A stretch of DNA of 64,000 nucleotides from Neospora caninum Liverpool. Taxonomy: Eukaryota > Apicomplexa > Conoidasida > Eucoccidiorida > Sarcocystidae. Below are positions 11,485-38,804 of the stretch, in pieces; position 1 is the stretch's first letter, and every line of letters starts with the position of its first letter. The stretch is taken from positions 3,069,920 to 3,133,919 of the forward strand of contig NC_018395.1 in assembly GCF_000208865.1 (NCBI RefSeq). The letters are read 5' to 3'. The notes below the pieces were generated by a model. That model ran no database searches. It had not been told where the DNA came from and was given only the letters and a program-made list of their open reading frames with translations. Made by a program: the position numbers and the translations under genes.

Positions 11485-13548
11485 GCGAAGATGCATTTAG
11501 TGGAGTGAGCTGACGTTCTACACGAATGTGGCAAGGAGCTTGTTTCCTGACAAGGAGTCTTACATATACAATATCTGGTGTGAAGTCGACGCTCATAGGA
11601 TGTCTTCTTATAACAGGAAAGAGGACACCTCACTTGATCCAGAAGGCGTTGCTATACAGAGTTTACCGGATCAAACCTGCTACACGATGTCTTCTTGTCC
11701 CAACCGACGTCTCATGACGGAAGTCTTCTAGTATGCAAGATAACGAAAATTTGCAGGCATGAAGAAGCCGCTGCTTACGGGGACAAACAGGCGTTGGCGA
11801 GACGCACCGTCGTAAGCCTCGGCCAAAGCGGCTGAGGACCCGGAGAAGCTCACCGGTCTCCCAAAAGAAAGACGGGACTCACGATCTTCTGGTGATCAGT
11901 TTGCCATGTTCACTTTGTTAACAGCTTCTTTCCGATGAACACAAATTTGGATTCCACACTCGATGCTTGGCTAGGCGACACACGTGCGTGGCTGATTTTC
12001 CCTTACCCCGATATTTGCGTGTATCCTTGTATATAGACATCGATATTCGTAGTGTGAATTTCCACTCATCAGAAAATGGCCTACAATGCCCGGCTCAGAG
12101 GTGGGAGCCCACAAGTTTTCGAATCTGTTTTTTTGTAAGCATGTGCGTAAATAAATTTATATTCCAACCGCCGTGTTTGCTCCTATATGCTGACTTGTTC
12201 TTCTTTTTCGTGGGAAATTACCGTTTAGATGTGAGAGATGCATGAACTGAAAGCGCTGTTGAGATGCGACTGGAACGAAGGCGGATCACAGTGGCAGACT
12301 CACACAACAGTGTACCAGAGAATGTCGTTCCGCCTCAGACTGGCAACGATAAAATCGCCCTGCCTCGGTGCTCATCGAAAGAGGTGCGCAGCAAGGGATC
12401 GTAAACCGGGGTACAGGCTGTGTGTTGGTAGCCTTGAATGAGTCTTACCCCTTTTCTGCTTTTTCCGGGGTCTTCTGCCTCTGAGCGGCCTAGAAGCGTA
12501 GTCTTGCGCCATTCTCGCAACCATCGTCTGAAAGAAAAGGCTCCGCGACAGCATGTACTTTCACTTAGACGGCAGTCTTTTTTAACCCGGTGTCACGGTC
12601 ACGCACCCGCTTCGTTGCCGTGTGGAGTACTTGTGCACGAATATCCAAAAAACTGCCTCTTTCACACACTTCCGTCTGTACGATTCTGCGGTCTCTATGT
12701 CGAAAGGATTGCGGGCCTCGCGCAACGCCTGACCGTCTCACCGCAACCAATCTGCAGAACCGGGATACACGACTCAGGGAGCAAGCTGCAACTGGGGTAC
12801 CTGGGAGAGTGCCAAGTTGATTCTTTTCCCCAGGAGAGATATTTTTGGTGTTTCTTTGATGATTCCGAGACTGTGTGTCACTGCAGAAAGTAAATACAAG
12901 AAGCCGCAGTGTGACATGCAAGGGACTTTTTTTCAGTTTTGCATGCCCCCCAGCTTGTTGCGTGGTTGGCGTTGAAGCTCGACTCTCCAGAAATCGTCGA
13001 TTCGTCCGACAGGGTCGCCAGATCGTCGGCCTTTTTATCGGTGCTTCGGTATCCACGACTCAAAAGCAGTCCCACTCCTTCTGCCGAGATGTGTTTTTTT
13101 TGTGAATACCGGCGTCTCGCTTCTGTCGCAAACTCTCCGCCTCGAGCAATCATGCGGTGACCTTTGCCGCGGGCTGGTTTCACGGCCCGGACACGCTCGA
13201 GAGATCTTGCGAAATGCTTTGTAGACCTCATTTTCTTCCTCCGTTTATTTCAGCTGGTTGCATCTGACCCTGCCTCTTGTAAAGCAGCTTGGGTAGAAGC
13301 CTCCTGGATACCAAATTCCCTGTTTTCCTCCTGCTCACAGATGCGCTCCGCCCCCCAAAGGAAACGACTTTTTGCGGCGTAGAGCGCCCTTCCACGACGA
13401 CGCGCCTTTAAACTGCCCTGTCCACCCCAAACGAATCTGTCACTTTCTTGCCATAAGATAGTATGGTCCTCAATGGAGAAAAATTCCGCTGTTCCTTCCC
13501 CTATTTCTCCCATTCGTAACCACCGTTTTCCCTCCTACATGTATGAAC

Positions 13549-13584
<36 letters not shown>

Positions 13585-13981
13585 TTCGAATATGCATACT
13601 TTTTTATCTACGCATGAGGCTATACATCTAAGCCTTGGAAATGTTTATCCGCCTTCCATGGGCTCTTGCCGTTTTTCTGCAGGTGTCTTCTTCTCTTTAC
13701 GCCTCGAATTGTTGACCAAAGTATCGACTGGTACTGACGATTACCTCAACCTCTATCCACATTACACATGCATATACGTATGGTTTTTTATGTGTACGTA
13801 TATGTAGATGCTTGCTTATCTTTGCGTATGAGTCGTAGGTAAGTTTTTTGCGTGTTCGCGTATCCATGATTTTAGCTCTTGGCATCTCGGTCTTCAGCCA
13901 CGCGGGAAAATGGCCGTCCATCCCCTGGCAAGGCCACTCCACTGAGACACAGAGAGACGCGAGGTTGGCACGTTGCCTTGC
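11485..13981. other. Intergenic region, no gene recognised
   Basis: It lies between the ATG101-like stop and the ZRANB3-like start. ORFs of 80-165 codons occur on both strands at 12438-13513, but they overlap head to head, lack motifs and have no convincing splice partners. A (TA)n tract lies at 13552-13581. Confidence 0.55.
13552..13581. repeat. (TA)n microsatellite upstream of the ZRANB3-like gene
   Basis: About 30 bases of uninterrupted AT dinucleotide, roughly 400 bases before the predicted start codon. Confidence 0.95.
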
Positions 13982-30577
<16,596 letters not shown>

Positions 30578-33457
30578 CGCGCTCCTCGGCGTTGTTGCTG
30601 GTCAGTAAGCGGCGAGCGCTAGGCTGCAGGCGCCGCGCTGAAGCGACTGGATCGAGAGGAAGACTGACCGCCTGCTTCGTCGTGCGTTTCAAGCATGCGC
30701 GGGTACGGCGGCCCTCCACTTAGTGGCATACACGGTGATACGTTGTCTTTTTTCGCTCAAGGGGACTCTATTGTGTGCAGTCTTGGTTACCATTCCTGGC
30801 CAGCTCTTCTTTGCAGCCGGAAGCACTCCGGACTGATCTTAGAGTAGCGACGTTTGTGAAGAATTATATCGGGTTGCACACGTTGAAATTGAAGCACTGC
30901 GAAACCTTAGTGAATATCGCGTTTTCATCCGGGATGAACACATTTTCGGACCCACATACGCAGAAGTATGTATGTGTTGCTGGCCGCCTCCCCCGTCGTT
31001 GGTCTATCTGCCGCACTGAAAGCCAGGCTCTCTCGGTAGTGTCCATTTACTTTTGCGTTTGTGTGAGCGTCCGACGACAAGGCTACCGACAGGACGGGAA
31101 GCTGTCAATTGCTGCAATGGCTACCTCGGCTCTCGGTTTGGGGCAGTTTGCCGTGTACCAATGAAGGTCTGGTGTTTTCTTTTGCTGGCCTCTCCCAGCG
31201 CGACGACTCGATTGCCGAGTGTCGGCACCCTTCTCCGGGTGAACGAGCGGCTTTTTTGCTGGGTGTGTTTCAACTCTCGGAGCCGTATCGACCGTCACTA
31301 CTGAAAAGAACCTCAATTTTTATGTTTCAAAGTGTATCCTGAAACGTCCCTCTTTTTCGCGAGACGGGAATGTCAAGCGGCTTTTGTCAGCTGGTATACC
31401 ACCCGCCATGGAAACACTGTTGTTACTCTATTTTTTTCGTCACCGTTCCTCCAACGGTGCACGAATTTGGCACACCTGTTTTAGTGACGTTTCAGCATAG
31501 GCGGTGTAAATCTTGGAACCGACTGTAACGTACGCCAATAGAAGGCAGCCGTCGCACGATTTCATCGTGGAACCCTTAATACATAAATGTTTCTTCGGCG
31601 GCAAAATCGCCTCGTGCCAGGAAGGATACTTTGCTGCTGGGACAGATTTTCGCGATTATGGCTCAGCTCATCGGATTCCGTTCATGGAGTCATGTGGAAT
31701 TTGAGAGTGTTATCTTAACTGTGGGCGGGCGAACACAACTGTCCAGTCTTCTCCCTTAGCACGAGTCCGTATTCTGGTGAAATTTAGTCTCCAACAAAAG
31801 CACAAAACGTGTTGTTTGTTTTCGTACTGAGAAGGCATCGACTTGACCTTCAATGGTGCAAGGAAGTTGGAAATATGTTTGTTGTCGGTCCCATATGTTT
31901 GATGGGCATGTTAATGGACGTCATCGTGCTAGACCGTGAGTGAAACCTGCTCAGACGCAGCTTCGAGCACCACAGCGGGTGCGCGTGGATCCTCGCAATT
32001 GCAAATGTAAAAAAGGCAAATCTTTAAAGTCTCTAAAAAGACGTTCCTGGATGGAAACCATTCCACTTGCACACCACATGCTGTTGATTATAGGCACGCG
32101 AATCGACTATTGATCATGGCAATATTTGCAGCCATGTGCAACCGGTTGTGGGCTCTAAAGAGCGACAGAATCATGCCTCACTAATCATCGGCTAGTCCGT
32201 TGCTATGCGATTGCACTTTTCAAACAGCAATGGGCGGTGGGTTTGGTGCCGAGGATGTGTGCAACACTCTTCACTGGAACCTCGTTCTAGTGTGTCAGAT
32301 TGGTGTCAAAATCGTGAGCCTGCTTTTTCTCTGTCTCGGAATCATTGTGGGTTTGTTCGAAGACAGTCGCTTCTCTTTGACAAACAAGGCAGAAAGTGGT
32401 TCACACCGGCCCCCTCCGAAGGGATTGTTCTGAGCTGCTTCTTGAAAGAGGTCAACAGAGAATTACCGAAAAAAGTCCCTAGAGAGAGCGCCGACTTCCA
32501 CGACGACCCCAGGTTCGTAGAGCACCACGAAGATCGCTGTTCTTGTGAACCACTTCCGGATGCAGAAAAGCCTTGAATGTATCAATGGAAGTGCACACTC
32601 AACGGATTTCCTCTCTCAAGCCGACACCTCTCGGCACATGTTCTTTTTCCTTGGTGGACGCTGCTTGTGAAGGGGGGATGAATCTAGCAGATAGCTCACC
32701 CACAACAGGGACGGTATACAGTTGTTTGCCATTCTCGAGGGAGACAGACGGCGTCCCATTTATTTTCTCTAATGAAAAGCGGTTAGTCCAAAGTGAGCAG
32801 GACGGATCAGAAACCCTGAATGGGCCACCGTCCGATATCGGGATCATCTTCGTGGTTCTCCGGGTCCAGATGGACTCGCCACAACCTCGACATAAATTTT
32901 AGCGTTGCCGGCCGGTGCATGCAGATCCCAGGCCTTTGGTTTGGGAATGAAGCTCGGTCAATAACATGCTTTAGACTCTCCAGATTTTTTAATGCCCTGA
33001 AAAGCGGCACTGCCGCTTCCCTGACATATTTCTTTTCTGTGGCTGTCTGATAGTCCTGTCTGGAGGACTCCGGACAAAATTAGTGGTTCCTTCCTTCGTG
33101 TCCTCTGAACATTGACACACTAAATCCTCTGCTCACGTTAAATTGTCCCCTCTCGCTTGGAATCAGGCTTTTGCACACCAGTTTTTTTCTGCTTTTATCT
33201 CATACGGTGACAGTTGTTTGTTGAATCCAGGCAGGGGCAACGGGTTTTTTGTACCTGTTTGGCGAACCCTGCCTTTTTTGTTGTTTCGTGAAGGCGGGTT
33301 TACACCCTCTTTAGTTGTGGTCCAATGCAGCAGTGGCTACAAATTCACACCTTGCAAGTCGTAGGGGCGGTGTCTTGCGTGGTTTAGTCGCATACGCGGA
33401 GGATCACAATGCATGTTTGACATCAGTTTTGGGGGAATCTTCACACAGTGACGCAAA
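30578..33457. other. Intergenic region with weak coding candidates
   Basis: The region holds the ZRANB3-like 3' UTR and the SelS-like promoter. The only stretch that reads like protein is a possible terminal exon at 32299-32576, listed separately. I found no start exon for it. Short ORFs at 30775-31164, 31513-31704 and 32573-32902 have no recognisable motif. Confidence 0.5.
32299..32576 (+). other. Possible terminal exon of an unrecognised gene
   Basis: After a plausible acceptor (GTGTCAG at 32292-32298) the frame runs 92 codons to TGA at 32574-32576. It has balanced composition and an acidic, His/Cys-containing end (EHHEDRCSCEPLPD). An overlapping frame at 32230-32433 encodes a possible 67-residue single-TM peptide starting MGGGFGAEDV. 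Only one of the two can be right, and I could not find upstream exons with matching phase. No family recognised. Confidence 0.3.
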
Positions 33458-34515
33458 ATGGACGAGCCTGAGGATGCCCCTGGGGGCATTGAAACGCCCT
33501 TGTTTCCCCGAAACGACGGATCAAGACCTCCCCTTATCGGACAGACACAAGAAACAGGACACGGGAACACATTCGATGCTTCGGTAGTAGACAATGCATC
33601 TGCCGGTGATAGCAGTGAAGGCGGCGGTCCTCTTGAACAACATATTTGGACAGTTATTGTCCTCGCCCTCGTCGCAGCTCTACTCTGTTTTCTTGGCAAG
33701 TACGTCCGAATCAAGAAACAAGAAGGCTTACCCTTGCCGCGACGCGATGAAAATGATAGCATGTTTATGTACATGTGTGAACATATGTGCTTGTAAAGAA
33801 TGTACAGCTTATTGAGTCCGTGATACCATGCTCCAGAAATGCACTGGCATGAGGAGACGTATGTGGCAAACCCCTTCGTAACGTGCTTTCCAGTGTGTTC
33901 CTTAAGATCCTTCAAGCAAACATTTTTTTCCAGCAAAGTACAGGCCAAGAAGCTTAGTTCGGTGTACCGCAGTAAACGGATGGGTTTACTGTTGCCGATT
34001 TACATATTCCGTGCACACACTGAGACACAGGGACAATCAGTAGGTGCCTTTCCGAAACAACAAGAATCCTTTCGTCAGACGCTTTCCAGGACGTTTCCTT
34101 GTTTGTGAGACGTGGTGCATATTATTCAGACACAGTTTATCTTCCGAACTGCATTTCCTCACTGTATTTGCTTTCAGGCGTGCAGTAGCCTTCGTCGACA
34201 GACGGATTGAGGAGAGAAAGGCGGAAGACCAGCGGAGATGCCGCTCCGCAAGGTGAGGGGTACCCTCTTGGCTTTTGTTCCGAGTATACGTCTCCGCTTA
34301 GGATCCGTAGATTGTGTTTCTAACCGCGAAACCGGCCTCATCACCTATTTGGACGGGAAATTGGTAAACGGCTCGTCTAGTCCAAAATTCGAGCATTTTG
34401 TAACTGCAAAAGATACACACGCTGATACGTGCGCGTGAACATATCTGCTTATCTTGATAAATCCATGTTTTTCATTTACGTCTCGAGATGTGAGCACTTA
34501 GAAACCCGTATCGTA

Positions 34516-34550
<35 letters not shown>

Positions 34551-35000
34551 GGTTTTGTACGTAGTTGTTTTTTGCTTCGTAGCCGTGTCCGAACACGAAG
34601 GGTCACCAGTTTTTGTTGGGATCTATGATGCACTTTGCTCACTTCGTGTGCACAAATCAAATGATGCGACATGAGTGATGACCCTATAAAGCGTGCCATC
34701 ATTTCTCAAGACTTTAGTACTCTGTGTGAGACATCGGGTTTTCCCTCTCGTTTTTCGTACGCTGGTAGGATGCGTTACGTGGAGAAGCTGGAAGGCGCAA
34801 TGAAGGATTTCAAGAAAACAGAGGAGTTTAAAGAGTTAGAGAAGGAAGCTCAGGATCGAGAGAAAGGCGTCCAACCAGAACATAGACGCACATGGCGGTT
34901 CCCAGGCAACAGCCCGCTAAATCCGCATTTCGCGCCTACGTACCGGCCTAACGTGAATGACCGCTATCAAATCCGACGAGACAGAGGGGGCTGATGCTAA
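33458..35000 (+). CDS. SELENOS: Selenoprotein S-like single-pass membrane selenoprotein
   Basis: Three exons with matching phase: 33458-33699, 34178-34252 and 34769-35000. Reading TGA at 34992-34994 as selenocysteine gives 182 residues ending Gly-Gly-Sec-Cys and then TAA. The N-terminal 60 residues are acidic and Gly/Ser-rich. A membrane segment spans about residues 63-79 (IWTVIVLALVAALLCFL). Next comes a charged helix through exons 2-3 (RRIEERKAEDQRR, then VEKLEGAMKDFKK), then a Pro/Asn/Arg-rich tail. One TM segment, a coiled coil and a penultimate Sec in a GGU end is the layout of selenoprotein S (VIMP), the ER protein that recruits p97/VCP for ERAD. A SECIS-like hairpin lies downstream at 35269-35332. 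SelK is an alternative family, but its TM is nearer the N-terminus and it lacks the long charged helix. An ordinary annotation would stop at TGA. Confidence 0.82.
34519..34549. repeat. (TA)n microsatellite in intron
   Basis: AT dinucleotide tract in intron 34253-34768 of the SelS-like gene. Confidence 0.95.
34992..34994 (+). other. In-frame UGA read as selenocysteine
   Basis: The codons around it are GGG GGC TGA TGC TAA, so termination at TGA would remove only two residues. The penultimate position after Gly-Gly is where SelS and SelK family proteins carry Sec. The downstream SECIS supports recoding. Confidence 0.8.
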
Positions 35001-35268
35001 AGGAAGAACGACGAACATGTGCCAAACGGTGCACATGTCTCGACGAGTTGCAGCCCTCTGTCAACCAACGATTTTGCTCGACTCTTTGGCTCGACAAGTC
35101 AAATCAGCGCCAGGAAGAGGCCTCCACCAACCCTGGCTATTTGAAGTGTGCGAAGTCTCGGAACCTCCTGGTGTCTACTGAGAATCGTTATGAGTTGGCA
35201 GCGAGGAATTGGGAAGAAGCAGTGCATTCCACCTCTGGTGGTGTCGCCAGTGAGAGGACAAGGAACGT

Positions 35269-35332
35269 GGTCATGAGTGACGAGGCACAGAGAAACCGTG
35301 TTCGGATCTGTGCTTCTGAAAGATATTTGACC
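35269..35332 (+). promoter_or_regulatory. SECIS element (form 2) in the 3' UTR of the SelS-like gene
   Basis: Helix I pairs GGTCA (35269-35273) with TGACC (35328-35332). An internal loop and the quartet follow: GTGA (35277-35280) opposite TGAA (35317-35320). Helix II pairs GAGGCACAG (35282-35290) with CTGTGCTTC (35308-35316), nine pairs with one G-U. The apical loop has A-A at 35293-35295, about 12 bases after the quartet as required, and a small CCG/CGG stem (35296-35298 with 35303-35305), making it form 2. It starts 275 bases after the UGA. I found the fold by eye; no energy was calculated. Confidence 0.75.
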
Positions 35333-35713
35333 CCCTCTGACGTCTCACAGTTTTTAGGCCGCAAACAGGAGGTTGGTGCAACCTTTGTGACATGTGTTCA
35401 AGCATGAACAAATATCTCGATTTTGGGAATGGAAAGGCTGACGACCTTGTGGATACTCCTCAGGTGAGTGCACTTGAGTTCCTACTAAAAACCAGAGACA
35501 TCTGCACGTGGATTAGTTTCCCCCGAAACTACACAGGTGTGGTGCCTTCCCTAAGAACACAAAGCTGTGAGCGCGGTCGCCGCGCTCTTTTGTAAAGGTC
35601 GCCATGCGCTTTTTGGGGAAAAGTTTAACTGTCACCTTTGATACCGCATTCGTTCTACGTCGTACACTTCGTCTCCTGAAACAAGCTCGTTTTCCTCGTG
35701 GTTGGGAAACTCA

Positions 35714-36442
35714 TCAGCAGGCAGCACAATGAGCAAACCCCGCCGTAACCAGAGGTGTTGTCTGTTGCACCGAGGGGGATGATAGAACCTTTATTATCAG
35801 ATGGATCCCATTTTTGTTCTTGTCGCGCATGTCGAACAGTAGACCACTGGCTTCGAATTCGTCTAAAATTTTTTCTAGCAACGCCAGGCGGTCCTCCCAC
35901 AAGTGTCATCACCATCGTTTGTATAATACGTAAGGCATGTTCTTCGCTGTGTGGAACACCGTATTTCCGGATCGTTTGCATTGAACACTTGGGTAGCTGG
36001 CGGCCCGGTAGGCGCCGCCGGCCGCGGTATGCACACCGTTGTAGTGCTGTAACTGTCCTGCTGCTCCTGGACCTGTCAACCTCCGCTAATGCTATGGACG
36101 ATGACACCGTAGTGAATACGCTCCTTGCGCATACTAGTTTACCGTAGACGAGACGAGCACACATGTTTTACCATGAAAGACACAGTACTACAGGTACGTT
36201 CCTAGCCCAATCCATTTACGCCTGTAAGCGGGAGGATCAGCTATCTGTGGTTTGCTAATACCCGGTTCATACACATGTGAATTCTCGACATTCTGGGTGA
36301 CTGTGTAAAAAAAAACTTCAGTAGCTTCGCTAACTGTAGAGTACCAGCAACCGCCTAGATATTCGGTAGCACCTGCACATTTGGCCACCACGGTAGAAGA
36401 ACGGGGCAGACACCACCGTTCCTTACTCTGCAGACTGTACAC
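35714..36442 (-). other. Possible minus-strand gene with WW-like exon (incomplete model)
   Basis: Two stretches on the minus strand read like protein. One is 36442-36198, with a Trp-Tyr then FFYTVTQ and HVYEPG, vaguely like a WW domain. The other is 35893-35714, ending at TGA, with LLEKILDEFEASGLLFD followed by RDKNKNGIH. Between them the splice phases I tried do not match, and no start codon was found before the Hsp70 gene begins at 36789. It could be one small gene with exons I have mis-set, or chance ORFs in 3' UTR sequence. No family assigned. Confidence 0.3.
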
Positions 36443-36788
36443 CCTCCTCTACATCATGTGCATTGAGAATTAGAACCCCAAAGGTTCACGGGAAAATCTT
36501 AGCAGCATGCCGTTCGTCCACGTATAGGTAGTTGAGTTTCTTTGTGAGAAAGTTGATGTTTCTATACTTTCGAAAACAATGCGAAATTGATGTTATATAT
36601 ACACACAGTGTATATACACCAGGAATCCCCATCCTCTCTGCCTCCCTTTCACTTGGAGTTGATGGATGCGCGTTACACCACTACTAGGAAAAGAGTCAAA
36701 CGCCTGTTACTTTCTTCATGCGAAGAACCCAAAAACTGTCGATGTGACTTGCCCGGGGCTTCTGCTCACTTCCCCCCGGTTTCCTCTC

Positions 36789-38804
36789 TTAGTCAACTTC
36801 TTCCACGGTGGGGCCGCCAGAGCCTCCCATGCCTCCAGGCATTCCACCGGGCATTCCACCGGGCATGCCGCCCATGCCTCCAGGCATACCACCCATGCCT
36901 CCAGGCATGCCGCCCATGCCTCCAGGCATGCCACCAGGCATACCGCCTGCTGCTGCCCCTGCCTGGTACAACTTCGTGATAATAGGCGTGCACACCGATT
37001 CGACTTCCTTCTGCTTGGCCTCAAACTCCTCTTTCTCTGCAAGTTGGTTCTTATCCAACCAGTCAAGCGCGTCCTGGATGGCTTTGTTTGCGGTCTCCCT
37101 GTCTTCAGCGGAGATTTTATCCTTAAGCTTTTCGTCGTCCAAGGTCTGTCTCATGTGGTAGCAATAGTTCTCCAAACCGTTCTTTGCTTCCACACGATGC
37201 CTGTTCTGCTCATCCTCGGCCTTGTACTTCTCGGCTTCTTGCACCATACGGTCAATTTCGGACGCGCTAAGACGGCCTTTGTCGTTCGTGATGGTAATTT
37301 GGTTGCTCTTGCCTGTGGATTTATCTTGGGCTGTGACGTTCATGATACCGTTGGCATCAATATCGAAGGTAACTTCGATCTGGGGAACACCGCGTGGCGC
37401 AGGTGGGATACCATCCAAATGGAACTTGCCAAGGAGATTGTTGTCCTTTGTCATCGCACGCTCACCTTCGTACACCTGAATCAACACTCCTGGCTGGTTA
37501 TCGGCGTAGGTGGTGAAGGTCTGCGACTTCTTGGTGGGGATGGTCGTGTTTCTCTCGATCAACTTCGTCATGACACCACCAGCAGTCTCCAGTCCGAGGG
37601 AGAGGGGGGCAACATCGAGAAGAAGCAAGTCTTGCACTTGGGAGCTGGTAACTCCCTTCAAAATAGCTGCCTGAACAGCGGCGCCATACGCAACCGCCTC
37701 GTCGGGGTTGATGGACCTGCAGGGCTCCTTTCCGTTGAAGAAGTCGGTGATGAGCTGCTGGATCTTGGGAATACGGGTCGACCCGCCAACCAACACAACC
37801 TCGCTGACCGAGCGCTTGTCAATGCCAGAATCCTTCAGGACCTTTTCGACTGGCAGCAGGGAGTTGCGGAAGTAATCCATGCAAAGCTCCTCGAAGCGTG
37901 CACGAGAGATGGACACAGAGTAGTCAATGCCTTCGAAGAGAGAATCGATTTCGATGGTTGCCTGAGTGCTGCTGGAGAGAGTTCTCTTGGTGCGCTCGCA
38001 TTGGGTACGCAGGCGGCGAAGGGCGCGGCTGTTGGTGCTGATATCCTTGCCGCGGTTCTTGCGCTTGAAGTCCTGGACGCAGAAATCCACCAGGCGGTTA
38101 TCGAAATCTTCTCCACCAAGGTGAGTGTCTCCTGCTGTTGCCTTCACTTCAAAGATACCGTCTTCAATTGTCAGCAACGACACATCGAAAGTACCGCCAC
38201 CCATGTCGAAGATGAGGACGTTCATCTCTCCGCAGCCTTTCTTGTCCAGACCGTACGCGATGGCAGCCGCGGTAGGCTCGTTGATGATACGCAGGACACT
38301 GAGGCCTGCAATAGTACCAGCATCCTTGGTCGCCTGACGCTGCGAGTCGTTGAAGTAGGCGGGCACCGTAATGACGGCTTCCTTGACATCCTTCCCCAAG
38401 TACGCTTCCGCGATTTCCTTCATTTTGCCCAACACCATGGCTGAAACCTCTTCCGGGTGGAACGTCTTTTTCTCCCCCTGGTAAGTAACTTCAATCAGCG
38501 GCTTGTCTCCCGGACCAGCAATGACCTTGAATGGCCAATGCTTCATGTCCGACTGCACGGACGGGTCATCAAACTTGCGACCGATCAGGCGCTTGGCATC
38601 GAAAATAGTGTTTTCCGGGTTGCGTGCCACTTGGTTCTTGGCAGCATCACCGACAAGTCTCTCCGTGTCAGTAAACGCAACGTAGGACGGGGTCGTCCTG
38701 TTCCCCTGGTCATTGGCGATAATTTCCACGGCATCGTTCTTCCACACACCTACGCAAGAGTAGGTGGTGCCAAGGTCGATACCCACAGCAGGAGAATCCG
38801 CCAT
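36789..38804 (-). CDS. HSP70: Cytosolic heat shock protein 70
   Basis: Intronless, 671 residues. The start [17 protein letters not shown] at 38804 matches eukaryotic Hsp70. The actin-like ATPase domain carries [29 protein letters not shown] and [13 protein letters not shown]. The substrate domain and lid follow, then a Gly-Met-Pro repeat tail ending GPTVEEVD. The EEVD end binds TPR co-chaperones and marks the cytosolic/nuclear form rather than BiP or the mitochondrial type. The frame stays open upstream of the ATG, but that stretch is a Phe/Ser-encoding pyrimidine-rich leader and I treat it as 5' UTR. It refolds proteins with Hsp40 and nucleotide-exchange partners, and in coccidians it is stress and bradyzoite associated. 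Confidence 0.98.
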   Translation of the reverse strand: MADSPAVGIDLGTTYSCVGVWKNDAVEIIANDQGNRTTPSYVAFTDTERLVGDAAKNQVARNPENTIFDAKRLIGRKFDDPSVQSDMKHWPFKVIAGPGDKPLIEVTYQGEKKTFHPEEVSAMVLGKMKEIAEAYLGKDVKEAVITVPAYFNDSQRQATKDAGTIAGLSVLRIINEPTAAAIAYGLDKKGCGEMNVLIFDMGGGTFDVSLLTIEDGIFEVKATAGDTHLGGEDFDNRLVDFCVQDFKRKNRGKDISTNSRALRRLRTQCERTKRTLSSSTQATIEIDSLFEGIDYSVSISRARFEELCMDYFRNSLLPVEKVLKDSGIDKRSVSEVVLVGGSTRIPKIQQLITDFFNGKEPCRSINPDEAVAYGAAVQAAILKGVTSSQVQDLLLLDVAPLSLGLETAGGVMTKLIERNTTIPTKKSQTFTTYADNQPGVLIQVYEGERAMTKDNNLLGKFHLDGIPPAPRGVPQIEVTFDIDANGIMNVTAQDKSTGKSNQITITNDKGRLSASEIDRMVQEAEKYKAEDEQNRHRVEAKNGLENYCYHMRQTLDDEKLKDKISAEDRETANKAIQDALDWLDKNQLAEKEEFEAKQKEVESVCTPIITKLYQAGAAAGGMPGGMPGGMGGMPGGMGGMPGGMGGMPGGMPGGMPGGMGGSGGPTVEEVD
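36804..36957 (-). repeat. GGMP-type tandem repeat in the Hsp70 tail
   Basis: Imperfect tandem units of [11 protein letters not shown] encoded by near-identical DNA units. Such tails are typical of apicomplexan cytosolic Hsp70 and often vary in copy number. Confidence 0.9.

Noticed and set aside
34671..34991. ATG at 34671 as an independent start (107 codons ending at TGA)
   Set aside because: Exons 1-2 and the acceptor at 34769 join in exact phase and restore the TM-plus-helix layout; the 34671-34768 stretch is intron.
34994..35407. 137-codon plus-strand ORF after the SelS-like stop
   Set aside because: Lies in the 3' UTR and contains the SECIS hairpin; no motif.
36807..37161. Pro/Met-rich plus-strand ORF
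   Set aside because: Reverse complement of the GGMP repeat.
36666..38444. 592-codon plus-strand ORF
   Set aside because: Antisense of Hsp70, a well-known effect of its codon bias.
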